Position numbers and translations under genes: made by a program
Notes under the pieces: generated by a model
The model's database searches: none
What the model was told of the DNA's origin: nothing
Seen by the model: only the letters and a program-made list of their open reading frames with translations
Assembly (NCBI GenBank): GCA_964019155.1
Contig: OZ025242.1
Location: forward strand, 91,785,421 to 91,849,420
Direction of reading: 5' to 3'
Length of the DNA stretch: 64,000 nt
From: Osedax fenrisi
Taxonomy: Eukaryota; Annelida; Polychaeta; Sabellida; Siboglinidae
In this document: one piece after another, positions 12,060 to 22,869 of the stretch
Position numbering within the stretch: position 1 is the first letter of the stretch
How the letters are laid out: every line of letters begins with the position of its first letter

Positions 12060-12925
12060 AAATAAATAGGCTTACATAATTATATAAGTGTGTATATATT
12101 ATAATAATTATATAATAATAATATATATTTATTGAATACAATACAAAAAGCGGATACAAATATGATTATTAATCTATGTGTTAATAATATCGAATATATA
12201 CTATTAAAAAATATAAATTATTGAATGAATCATGATTGCATAAGTATTATAAATTAATTAAAACATGCATAATTCCTATCTACACCATGTATTATTTTTA
12301 CTATTTTTTTTGTGCATAACTTTTTTTTAAATAAAAATAAACTAAAATACTTCTATTATAGAATTTAATAATATGTCTAATGATATCAAATTTATTATAA
12401 TAGCATCAATATAAAAAATCGTATTCCTATGGTTTTATTTATATCGTACAAATACATTATAGTTGGGTTATTCGTAGACTATAAATGTATAGTATTTACA
12501 TTTTATACTAGTTTGGAAATATTAAAAATTATAGTAATATTACTAATATTAGATATTATATAGGAAGGTTAAAATGAATTAATAATGTAATATAATGAAA
12601 AATAAATAACTTATTGAAAAACAAATATTTCGAAAATGTTACTATAGTATCTTACTTACGATTCTATATTCAATAATATATAACATACATTTATATATTT
12701 ATTTACTATATATATACATAGATAATTTATTAAAATATAATACCTACTATATTTAATAATATACAAATTATTTATTATTATTCAAATTTTGAAATAATCT
12801 GAAATAATAATATTGAAATTTAAATAATTACTACTATTTCCTAAGTTTTTATGAGTCATACAAATCTTTGATTATAAATAGAAATTGATGTATATTTTTA
12901 CAAAATAATAATAATATTTAATTCA
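12060..12925. other. AT desert
   Basis: No supportable gene; A/T-rich with scattered ATTATT runs. Confidence 0.55.
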
Positions 12926-12929
12926 AAAA

Positions 12930-13260
12930 TTCATTTAATTATAAATATAAAAAAATGATCATAATCACTTACATATATATATAATAGATACATTTAAAAT
13001 ATAATTAGGTTAGTTATAATTATATTGGCTAATATAATAGTTAGTTATATATAGTGCACATATAAATATACTGGTTTGGTTAATTATGTGTTATTGTATT
13101 TATATATATTGGAGCAAGGAAAGTGTGAGGAGCCATATACATTAATTGCATCTGGGTTGAAGCAAGACCTCACATAACCTCGTTATAGAGGTTATAGGAG
13201 GTCTTGGTTGAAGGCGATATAATGGAAATTAAAAAAAGAAAAATACTTGATAAAGGTACG

Positions 13261-13340
<80 letters not shown>
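12930..13340 (+). repeat. Dispersed repeat with hairpin core and AT tail, copy 2
   Basis: Partner of 2737-3091, identical as far as I can read except for the terminal AT microsatellite, which is much longer here (about 13262-13339). Flanks differ from copy 1 on both sides. Confidence 0.85.
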
Positions 13341-13342
<2 letters not shown>

Positions 13343-13967
13343 TATATTATAATTACTATTATTTTACAGATAGGATATAGGTACCTACCTACAGATACAG
13401 ATACAACTAGCAATTATTATTATTGTATAAATGTATTCACGTATAATACTTATATACCGTTTCAATGTTTACATTAGCTATCACATATTCATTCTAAGCA
13501 TGTAACTTATCAATGTTAACATCATTTGTATTATATTGAATAAAATATTATCCTTTTTTATTTTTATATTATATTATTTATTAAATAAAACTTTATGACA
13601 TATAAATTAACAATAAATACTAATATAAAATCATAAAATAAACATCATTATAATAGAATACAAAACATAGAAAATAAATAATGTAGCAATGGAATAAGTG
13701 TAATAAGTTTATATATATAACAAAAGTATACTCTATATATAGTAACGATTGTATACATGATTTCCTAGTTCATGTCCATTATTTGATCAACCAAATATTA
13801 CACGATGATAAATAATGCCTTAAAATAATCATTCTCTTGGTCTCTGATTCATTTGCCTCTAATTTTCTTTTAAATAACCGAATTTTATTAGTATTTCTAA
13901 GAAAGTCTCCCATATTTTTAAATGATATATTGACGTGGAGTACTGAATTACTTTGCTACTCTACTTA

Positions 13968-14211
13968 CCCAGCTAACAGTAATAGCCTCATAATAGTAAC
14001 AATATAGCATATATAATAGCTTAAAATGTTTAAATTGTGCTATTATGCTGCTATTATGTAGACATTAAAAGTATATTATGCTGCTATTAATTTGTCATGC
14101 TATTATGTTGCCATTAAAAGTCTAGTATGCTATTATTATGCTGCTATTAATTTAAAAAATATATTATGCTGCTATTATGTTGTTATTATGAGGGTATTAC
14201 TGTTACCTGGG
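13968..14211. mobile_element. MITE with CCCAGSTAACAGTAATA ends
   Basis: Left end CCCAGCTAACAGTAATAGCC and inverted right end CCCAGGTAACAGTAATACCC agree over 28 bp with two differences. The interior is made of TGCTGCTATTA and TATTATG repeats, related to the array at 57144-57417, whose right border at 57579 also ends TTACCTGGG. Non-coding. Confidence 0.75.
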
Positions 14212-14350
14212 AATTGGTAAAATATTATTAATAGTAATAGGTTTTGTGTAGGTATATTATAGTATATAATAGAAAACAAGCTGTGTTTTCTAATACTTCT
14301 TATTTTAAATTATACATTAATATAAATATTATTAATAATATAATTTATTC

Positions 14351-14531
14351 AGAACTTTTGAGAACTATAGTTCTAGAACTTTTGGGTAGTTTTGTTGACA
14401 AAAGGAGCCTAAAAGTTCCAGAACTTTTGAGAACCAGGATTCCAAAAGTTCCGGAACTTTTAGGCTCCTTTTGTCCACAAAACTACCCACAAATTCTAGA
14501 ACTATAGTTCTCAAAAGTTCTCAAAAGTTCT
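14351..14531. mobile_element. GAACTTTT foldback element
   Basis: Nearly the whole 181 bp folds on itself. The left arm carries AGAACTTTTGAGAACTATAG and ACAAAAGGAGCCTAAAAGTT, and both recur inverted in the right arm around a centre near 14441. The family also makes the minisatellite at 1840-2115. Confidence 0.8.
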
Positions 14532-14579
14532 AAATAATTGTAGTTAACTATAGTTAACTACAATTTTTTCTATCAAGTT

Positions 14580-14740
14580 AACTACAATGTTAGTGGAAAA
14601 CCCCCTTACTTTCCGGCAACTTGCCTGAAATATAATAACTTTATAGGGGGTATCCAATTACAACTTGGTAAAAAATGGTTTTAAAGTTACAATATTTCCG
14701 GCAAGTTGACGCAAAATCTTGTAGATATACCTCCTTTAAT
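14580..14740. repeat. Diverged relative of the GGTATCCCACTA element
   Basis: It shares AAAGTTAC, TTTCCGGCAAGTTG and the end ATACCTCCTTTAA with the element at 34994-35193. The borders are unclear. Confidence 0.45.
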
Positions 14741-14879
14741 ATATATTGGTTTTCATTACATCTGTTAATTTTATCTAATATATATATCGGATATATATTA
14801 AATATATATATATAACAATATGTATATATATATATGTTATGAATATATATTCGCCTGATTTTACCCGTCAGCTTCATTG

Positions 14880-15570
14880 AAATTAAAAGCTAATTTTATT
14901 ATGAGATCCAGCAACATAGATATTAGAATGTGTCCAGAATCGTAAATTATAATTACCATCTTTGTAATTATGTCAAAGATTTTACTAAACTTCAGAAAAT
15001 TTGTGTTTACTTTTTCATAAATTTAAAAAATATAACTATTAAATTACCATTGTCGTAAATCTACATATTATTGTAAATTTTAAATAAACATAGGATATAT
15101 ATATTGAATACTTAATTAATATTAAATTGTGATATATAAAGTTTAAGCAAGTTTAAGCATATTATATAAGGTTAGTTACAGAATATTTACTTTATTATTA
15201 TAATAAAAATGTAATAAAATAAAATATATTTTTAAAATAATCTTATGAGGTTGGGCTTGTATGTCCTGTATGAAATCCGCACATTTAAAATTAAAAATGG
15301 GCATACGTGTCATAAGACATAATATTACATATTATCTGCATATAATTATTATGATAATATACTTATTATAATTACTCAACGTATTTTATACATTTTATTT
15401 CAAACTTTTTAACTTAGTTTTAAACTAAGTTTAAAACTAATATAATATAATATTATAGCAATGACATTTTAAATATTAGTGGGAGACGATAACAAAGTAC
15501 GAGTTGATGGTTAGAGGTTACATTTAAAATACTAGTTAATAGTATATATATATATATATACACTTTAAAT
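14880..15570. other. AT-rich, no gene seen
   Basis: Nothing beyond A/T runs and an AT microsatellite at about 15543-15560. Confidence 0.5.
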
Positions 15571-15574
15571 TAAA

Positions 15575-15645
15575 TTAATTGGTTTAATTTTGTCCTGCTT
15601 TTTTTTTGCTGCATTACATCCCAAAATGAACCTATATAAATTTAT
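15575..15645 (+). repeat. Copy of the GCTGCATTACATCC core repeat
   Basis: Contains GGTTTAATTTTG, a T run and TTTGCTGCATTACATCCC followed by AACCTATA, the core shared with 16196-16300, 49010-49110, 49910-50015, 63105-63180 and 63720-63790. Confidence 0.6.
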
Positions 15646-16195
15646 TTAACATTTAAAATGTAATCTTTGCTATTCAACTCATCCTTTTTGATAGTAACCC
15701 ATAATAGTAAAATATTAAATATTGGTGAAGGGTAAAAACTAACGCGCAATATACTATTGAATAGTTTTTAAAAAAATACGCGAGGCGGGAGTTGAATCAT
15801 AAAATTGAATTGAATTTAAAGTGATCATAAAATTCGAATTTAAATTACGTCATAAAATGTACATATTATAGAAAGCACAAAAGTCCTTTATTTGATATAC
15901 ATATTCATTGTATGTGTATACGCGACTCCCGCATCACGTTATTTACTTTTTAACTATCGCACGTTAGTTTTGACCCTGATTCCTAATATTATATTAAATA
16001 TATATTATTATATTAATTATAATAATAATAATTTAATTATAATAATAATTTAATTATAATAATAATGTATTATCATAGTAATTATGGTACCTGGACATCC
16101 GCACATTGAAAGTTTATAAATTTTAAAATTCGCACAAGCGACACCAGAAATATTAAATATTATATATATATATATGTGTGTGTGTGTAGTCGTTA

Positions 16196-16300
16196 ATATT
16201 TTTTGTTTTAGTAATTTTCACTGGTTTGGGTTGGTTGGGTTTAGTTTTGATATTTCCAGGTTTTTTAGATGCATTACATCCTGAGTTAACCTATAAATAT
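16196..16300 (+). repeat. Copy of the GCTGCATTACATCC core repeat
   Basis: Reads AGTAATTTTCACTGGTTTGG, then GGTTTAGTTTTGATATT, TTTTTTAGATGCATTACATC and AACCTATAAA. The same order occurs in the other copies. Confidence 0.7.
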
Positions 16301-16331
16301 ATATATTTATATATATATATATATATATATA

Positions 16332-16447
16332 CAGTGATGGGCAGGATCGGGATCGGGTAACGAATATAGGATCGGGTAACAAATATAGGATCGGGAAAAG
16401 GATCGGGATCGCCGATCCAGAAAAAAAGGATCAGTGCCCATCATTAC
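16332..16447. mobile_element. hAT-like MITE with GGATCGGG repeats
   Basis: The left end CAGTGATGGGCAGGATCGGG and the inverted right end GTAATGATGGGCACTGATCC match the CAGNGNTGGGC ends typical of hAT transposons. The interior repeats GGATCGGGTAACRAATATA. A rearranged relative lies at about 16953-17076 (ATCGGGATCGGC ... GGATCGGTGTCATTCA). Confidence 0.65.
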
Positions 16448-17131
16448 ATATACGATACTATAATATTATTATATATATATATTTATAAGAATATTAACAA
16501 CATTTTAGTATTTTATTACATATGTATATTATTACATCGATATGATATTATATTTATTATTATTTTGTAATGTTTTCCAATTTATTGCAAAACCACGTGG
16601 TATTAAATAACAATTGTTATTTTGACCATAATAGAATTTAATCAATTAATTGAGATCATATAAGTAAACCACATAATTTTACTCAACAGTTGAGTACATT
16701 GTACAATAAGTAGATGTTTGTATTCAATTCAATGCATTTATATAAATTATATATTATTTCATTATATCATATAGTCTAGAAACATTCAATAAATGCATTT
16801 GATTCAATGGACTTATTATTGAAATATAATACAATATATTAAAAATATATATTATTTACAATTATTAACAATTTATAATACATAGGTATTATACCTACAT
16901 ATGTATTGTTTCGAATTATGAATTAATATCGTATTAATTAAATATATAAATAATATCGGGATCGGCAAAATATCGGGTAATGAATGGAAGATTGGGAAAA
17001 GGATAGCATAAGAGAATAAATAGAGGATCGGGATTGCCGATCCAGGTAAAAAAGGATCGGTGTCATTCAATGTATATATATATATATATATATGTTACTG
17101 ATAAATTGTTGCATGTATAATAGTATATAAC

Positions 17132-17585
17132 CAAAGATTTTGCGAAGCAAAGATATAACACTCCCTATGCATGCAACGTAATTTAGTAATAGCCCCAACC
17201 GCTGCTAGCAGTAGTATCGAAATCACTGAAATAGATTTAGGTTCGGCTCTGTTTGCATACAACAATGTTTTCATTGCTCTATTAAATTACATGCAATATA
17301 AATTAGCTTTTACTCACTAAATATATACTTATAGCATTTAAAACATACATATCATATTTGTTTGTTATATATTAGTAATGAACACTTAGTTTTCATCATA
17401 TAAATATTAATTTAAAGCATAGTATTTAACATTTTAAAAGTGTATAGTTAAATACGAATTTACATTATAAACAACGCATAGTTCCTGAAAGTAACCCGCT
17501 ATAGGTGGCACCAGGGTATTTTGTATACAAATTCGAATAACACGATTTCGCGTAAGTGTTATATCTTTCCTTCGGAAAATCTTTG
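17132..17585 (-). mobile_element. 7-bp-TSD MITE family, copy 2
   Basis: End B is on the left and end A on the right, the reverse of copy 1. The 7-bp flanks ATATAAC and ATTCTAC agree only partly, so the duplication has decayed or the copy has recombined. Sequence is close to copy 4. Confidence 0.9.
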
Positions 17586-17738
17586 ATTCTACTTTATATT
17601 TATATTGTATCTTTTTAAATATAATAAATTATAATTATTTAAATATAATATTTTAAAATAGTTAAATATTTTTTTTTTGAATAATCAGTATTTTATAATC
17701 TATTTTCATAATATAAAGTTAGAATAAAAATGTATAAT

Positions 17739-17985
17739 TGTACATGACAATTATACATAATAATTATAAATATATATGTTATACATAGATGGTAAAAATT
17801 TAAGATAAAAATATTCGTTATCAAAGGAGTTTTAGGCTTTTAAATAGAATTTATAAAATTATACATGTACAATTTTGTACATGACAATTATACATAATAA
17901 TTATAAATATATATGTTATACATAGATAGTAAAAATTTAAGATAAAAGTATTCGTTATCAAAGGAGTTTTAGGCTTTTAAATATG
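17739..17985 (+). repeat. 137-bp tandem duplication
   Basis: TGTACATGACAATTATACAT starts at 17739 and 17876. Both units continue through AAGGAGTTTTAGGCTTTTAA with few differences. Confidence 0.8.
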
Positions 17986-18359
17986 CCTAAAAGTGAAAAA
18001 GTTAAAACTTGAGAAAATTAGAGTCAACTTTTTTTACGCTTCCAACGGAAAAGTTAAAAGAAAAGTTACAATTTTTACAATGTGATAAAATAAGATACCG
18101 AAATTGGATAATATGTAATACATTTTTTTTTAAATTAAAATATTAATCATATTTCAACCCGTGCTAACCCCCTTAAGTGTTTAAATAAACTTTTAATTCA
18201 ATTCAATATACACATATATACATACATACCTGTATATATGCTAATTTATATGTGTACATTATTTACTAAATACATATGAATTTGACTATAGATATATAAT
18301 ATATACAGTGTATAATAGGTAATTGATCACAATGAGGGATCACAATGAGACAATGCATT

Positions 18360-18364
18360 GTTGC

Positions 18365-18407
<43 letters not shown>

Positions 18408-18540
18408 TATAATTACACCCATTATGTTGTATACAATACACAACTTGTGTATATTAAATACAATGTTATATATATATATATATATATATACATACATACA
18501 CATATAGACACACATACACACATATATACGAATTTGTATG
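18360..18540. repeat. AT and CATA microsatellites
   Basis: Two (TA)n tracts near 18368-18405 and 18470-18492, followed by CACATA runs. Open frames rich in I and Y over them are artefacts. Confidence 0.85.
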
Positions 18541-18823
18541 TGTATACTCTGCCTAAATCATATGAATTTAACTACAGGACTATATGTGATGTATATTAAT
18601 CTAGGTCATCGAGGGATTACAATGAGATAATACACTATTGCATGTATCAATGCACTATTGCACTTATACGTGTAGGACACATGCCCATAACACTATGATA
18701 TAGTATCCAATTTAGTATATTTATATTATTATATGTGATACAAAATAGAAATATTAATACTTTTTCAATTGAAGTATATATAAAATAATAATATTGAAAA
18801 ATACATGTACAATATAGACTCAC

Positions 18824-18986
18824 CATATAATTATAATCTTCTTTATTAGCCAATTCTTATAATTGTTTTCATGATTTCAAGATTTTCTGCAGTATTAAGG
18901 GTGAATATTTTCACCCTGACATTTTCAGTTATGAATCCTTCTAATTTCTTCAGTCGGTTATCGAAGTTATCAAACTTACATTGAAG
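18824..18986 (-). pseudogene. Orphan exon, possibly DUF4806-like, with a frameshift
   Basis: On the minus strand a frame reads KFDNFDNRLKKLEGF, then VRVKIFTLNTAENLEIMK. The pattern of a coiled segment followed by F-[PT]-L-N-T-x-x-[ED]-[NL]-x-x-[ML] resembles the start of the DUF4806 domain of uncharacterised insect and cnidarian proteins, a resemblance from memory. A strong donor GTGAGT begins at 18823, but to reach it the frame must shift by one near 18840-18855, where it otherwise meets TAA. The acceptor (TATAAG, ending at 18987) is weak. No partner exon is recognised nearby. Confidence 0.35.
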
Positions 18987-19103
18987 CTTATAGTAGTAAG
19001 ATTTTAAAATTATTCGATATCATTTAATGAATTTATATGACAGCTGTATAAAATGTATTTAAATTGATATAAATATTTTTATATATTATTAGTATAGTTA
19101 TAC

Positions 19104-19352
19104 TAAAGATTTTTCTAAGGAAAGATATAACACTTACGTATGTAGTTTTATTTTGTACACAAAAGTGAACACGGTTCAATGTTCTGAACTATATGCTGTT
19201 TATAAAGTAAATTCATATCAAACTATACACAATACACTTTTAAAATGTAAAATAATATGTTTTAAATTATTATTTATATGATGAAAACTAAATGTTCATT
19301 ACTAATATATTTATATATCTTATAACAAAGCAATATGATATATTGGATTTAT

Positions 19353-19407
<55 letters not shown>

Positions 19408-19615
19408 ATTTGGAGAGTAACAGCTAATTTATATTGCATGTCATTTAATAGTTAATTGAAACATTGTTATATAGTAACCACGCCAAACATAAATCTATTT
19501 CAGTGATTTCGATACTACTGCCAACAGCGAAACGGGATTAATATTCATTAAATAATGAATATTAATCACTTTGCTTAGATAGGGGGTGTTATATCTTTTC
19601 TTATTAAAATCTTTG
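19104..19615 (+). mobile_element. 7-bp-TSD MITE family, copy 3 (old, with AT insertion)
   Basis: Ends TAAAGATTTTTCTAAGGAAA (left) and inverted CAAAGATTTTAATAAGAAAA (right) are diverged. Flanks GTTATAC (19097-19103) and GTCATAC (19616-19622) differ at one base. An AT microsatellite at about 19358-19405 lengthens it. Confidence 0.82.
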
Positions 19616-19689
19616 GTCATACTATAGTTATTAGATATACTAATCATTTTACATACAACTTATTCATCTCTAATATAATATCAATATAC

Positions 19690-19820
19690 TTTATTGAAGT
19701 TCAGTCAGAAGAACTCATGTGAGAGACGCAGTTGCAGTTAAATCAGTTGGCCGAGTTCAGTCGGGAGTTTTCAAAGAAAGGATCATTGTTTAGTTCGTAT
19801 TTTATTTCGTATATGAATAA
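19690..19820. other. Balanced-composition island, unassigned
   Basis: About 130 bp with CAGTCAGAAGAACTCATGTG and CGAGTTCAGTCGGGAG inside A/T-rich DNA, followed by ATGAATAAATATATAA. It looks like the end of a solo LTR, but I cannot support that. Confidence 0.25.
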
Positions 19821-20354
19821 ATATATAATATAGTTATAATAATTAACTATAGATATAGTAATTTATTTGACTGCAACTTATTATCTTAAACAATATTCTT
19901 ATTTTATACAATATTACATGTAACCCATTGCAACTATCTATTGATTAAATCTATATCAGCACTATCTCTATGTAATAATTGTATTTAGATTGATTAATTA
20001 TATATTTATAAATTACTTTATAATTATATATATATATATATTTTTATATATGAATATATTAATATTAGTGATGTTTATAAATAAAAAAAACGCATTTTAA
20101 ACGTGAATAAAAAGCAATGAAAAATAATATTTATAATAGAATATATTTTATTACATGTTATATTTTATAAGTTTTATTTCTCATAGAAACATGATTTAAA
20201 GACCAGTTAAAAGAATATTTTTCATAAATTGTAGGTAAATTAAAACAAAATTTCTGGAAAATAAATTGGAAAAAAAAATATTGCCCACTCCTTATTAGTT
20301 TTGGAAATTTTTAGATTTTTCACTCATTCGCAGTTTTTGAATAGTAAATAAATA

Positions 20355-20482
20355 CACTTAGAAGGTTTCAAATAGTATTATTTTGTTAAATAAAATATTC
20401 AAAGTTTTCAAATAATAAAATTATTCATTTCGAAGGTTTCAAATAATAAAATTATTTATTTCGAAGGTTTCAAATAGTAAAT
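20355..20482. repeat. Short minisatellite, TTTCGAAGGTTTCAAATA
   Basis: Three imperfect units of about 38 bp with AAGGTTTCAAATARTA and AAAATTATT. Confidence 0.65.
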
Positions 20483-20587
20483 ACTAGCCAAATATTACCC
20501 GACACGGCATTGCTAGGTTGTTGATTATTTTCCTATCTATTGTTTATTAATTATAGCTATTCCTGTTTCTACATTGCTGGTATATGC

Positions 20588-20885
20588 TGCCTGTGTGGCT
20601 CAGTGGCTAAGGCGTCATACACACAAACAGTAGGACACGGGTTCGACCCTCGTCCGGACCATTAATTAATTTATAAAATGGGTTTTAAAATATTATTTAG
20701 AAGTGATCTTATATAATTGTGTATAAATAAGTGATCGGCTCTCGTTAAAACCATGGATGCCTTAACATGAGAGCGGCTTCGAAGGGACATTAGAGCCATA
20801 TATGGTTATATATATCGAAAACTTCATCTAAGTTCTTGGATGGGATATAAGGACTCCACCAAATAAAAATAACAATAACAATATA
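20588..20885 (+). mobile_element. tRNA-derived SINE, full copy
   Basis: The head has a near-consensus A box TGGCTCAGTGG and B box GGGTTCGACC about 45 bp apart and ends CGTCCGGACCA. It looks like a tRNA, but the 5' and 3' acceptor strands do not pair well, and a body follows: ATCGGCTCTCGTTAAAACC, ATGAGAGCGGCTTCGAAGG, GGATGGGATATAAGGACTCC, then a tail CAAATAAAAATAACAATAAC. Copies of the body occur at 33240-33530 and 47553-47655. Pol III transcription through the two boxes is the expected mode. Confidence 0.8.
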
Positions 20886-20889
20886 CAAT

Positions 20890-22280
20890 AAAATAAATGT
20901 TAGCTAAAATACAAACAAATTAGACACATTTTTTTTTGATATTTCAAAAATTAGTTGAAAAAATATGTCAAAATATTAAAAAATATATTTCAAACAAATA
21001 TTATAAAAAATGTAATATTTATATATTATATATTAATGTAATATTTCAAAAATTAGTGGAAAAATATAAAAAAATAATACAAAATATATTTTTTTTAAAT
21101 GTCGAAAAATATTAAAAAATATATCAAATATTTCAAAATATATTTTAAAAGAATGTAGAAAAATATTTGTTATAAATTTCGACAAATATTTTAATATATA
21201 ATATAATATAGTACAGTGGAAATCAATTATGCTCATACATTATTTATATATAATCACTATTTATCTTAAATTAATTAAATAGAGTTATTTAAAATTATAT
21301 TTAATAGAGTGGAAATCAACTATGTTCATCAATTATTTATATACAATTCATCATTATTTAATAAACAATATTTATCGATTAATTAATAAATTAAAATTAT
21401 TTTAAATTATAATTAAAATTATATTTAGTAATGATAATAAATGTTTCTATTATTTTAAATTATAATTAAAATTATATGTAGTAATAATAATAGATAAGTT
21501 TCTATTATTTAAAATAAAATAATGAATTATAATTCATATATATATGATAATTAATAATATTATTTATAGTTTTTAAAATTATATTTAGTAATGATAATAA
21601 AGATGTTTCTATTATTTTAAATTATAATTAAAATTATATTTAGTAATAATAATAGATAAGTTTCTATTATTTTAAATAAAATAATGAATTATAATTCATA
21701 TATATATGATAATTACATTGTCAGAAATGATTGTATATTCCGAAACATATTCCATATTTAAAAGTAGAGAGCGAGGTAGCAAAAAAGGAAGTAAATAATA
21801 TTAATTTATTGTATAATATTTGTATATTTATTTATTATCATTATTACTAAATACAAAAATAATTAAATAAAAGATTAATAGGAAATAATATAATATAGTA
21901 TTAATATATGCATGCCTTTTATCGTTTTTTCCGAATAGTTAAATTAAATATATGAAATATTTGAATATTTCATTTAGATATTAGAAATGAAATATATATT
22001 CGATATCCGTAACTTTTTCCAATACTACTCCTTATACACTATCTTCTTAGTATATTGGTAGGAAATAATATTGTTTATTTGTAATATTAAAAATTAAAAA
22101 TTTTATTTTATTTTTATTTAAGAATTAATAATTAATTGTCATAAGCATTTAAATGACACATAATGTATGTATAATTTATAAATATCATATAATTATCTGT
22201 AATATATATGGAATATAATAAGGTACTCAATAAAACTCATTTTGGTATTCATAATAGTAGCGGTTTATTGGAAGATGTAG
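20890..22280. repeat. AT desert with a 145-bp segmental duplication
   Basis: Two copies of a block with AGTAATGATAATAAA, TTTCTATTATTTTAAATTAT and AATGAATTATAATTCATA lie at about 21410-21555 and 21572-21713. GTGGAAATCAACTATGCTCAT-like text also recurs near 21217 and 21308. No gene seen. Confidence 0.6.
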
Positions 22281-22289
22281 ATTCTAGTT

Positions 22290-22860
22290 ATATGTTCTGT
22301 CTGTAATATAATCTTTCAGTTAGTTGATAGCATTATTATTAATTTTCAGTTATTTAAATTTGTATAAGTATGCCATCGTCTATTGATGATGATAAGTGTA
22401 ATAACTATTCAAATGGTGGTATTAAACTCACCATTGTGTTGAAGATTATCAGTAATGTTTAGTAAAGCTATAAAGTTTAAAGTAGTAAAGTTTCAGTAAT
22501 GTGTACTTTCTATTCTTTGTGGAGTTTATCAAAAATGTTATTGTTATTGTTTCTAATATATTAGCTAATGTAGGTATTCGAGAAATAGGTCTGTAGTTTG
22601 ATAATCCATTTGTATCAGGATTAGATTGTAATTTTAATACATTTTGTATAATCAGTGAGTAATTATTTTATTATAGGAGTAATGAAGTGATTAATATTTT
22701 TAATAAATTTTATATAGGTGGAAGAAAGTTTTGTATAAGAACTAGTTGTTTAATTATAGGTGTTATATCATTGTCGGTAGGGGTCATAAATATAGTTGAA
22801 TTTCATGAATAAATGAATTTTTAGTGGATAATTTCATAATACTTTTTTCTACTTTTCATC
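22290..22860 (-). pseudogene. LINE reverse transcriptase relic (CR1/L2-like)
   Basis: On the minus strand the text DTNGLSNYRPIS followed by IPTLANILE (about 22545-22625) matches the stretch of CR1, L2 and Rex-type LINEs that reads DP..LSNYRPISNLPFLSKILE. Upstream text continues weakly with stops. Only a piece of the fingers region survives; no catalytic FADD box. Confidence 0.5.
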
Positions 22861-22869
22861 TTATGGTAA

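Noticed and set aside
13192..13477. Open frames on both strands rich in Ile-Tyr
   Set aside because: They only translate the AT microsatellite; the same holds for 18345-18599 and 61547-61756 in part.
20588..20662. Functional tRNA gene
   Set aside because: A and B boxes are good, but the acceptor strands do not pair and the sequence continues into a body repeated elsewhere, so SINE is preferred.
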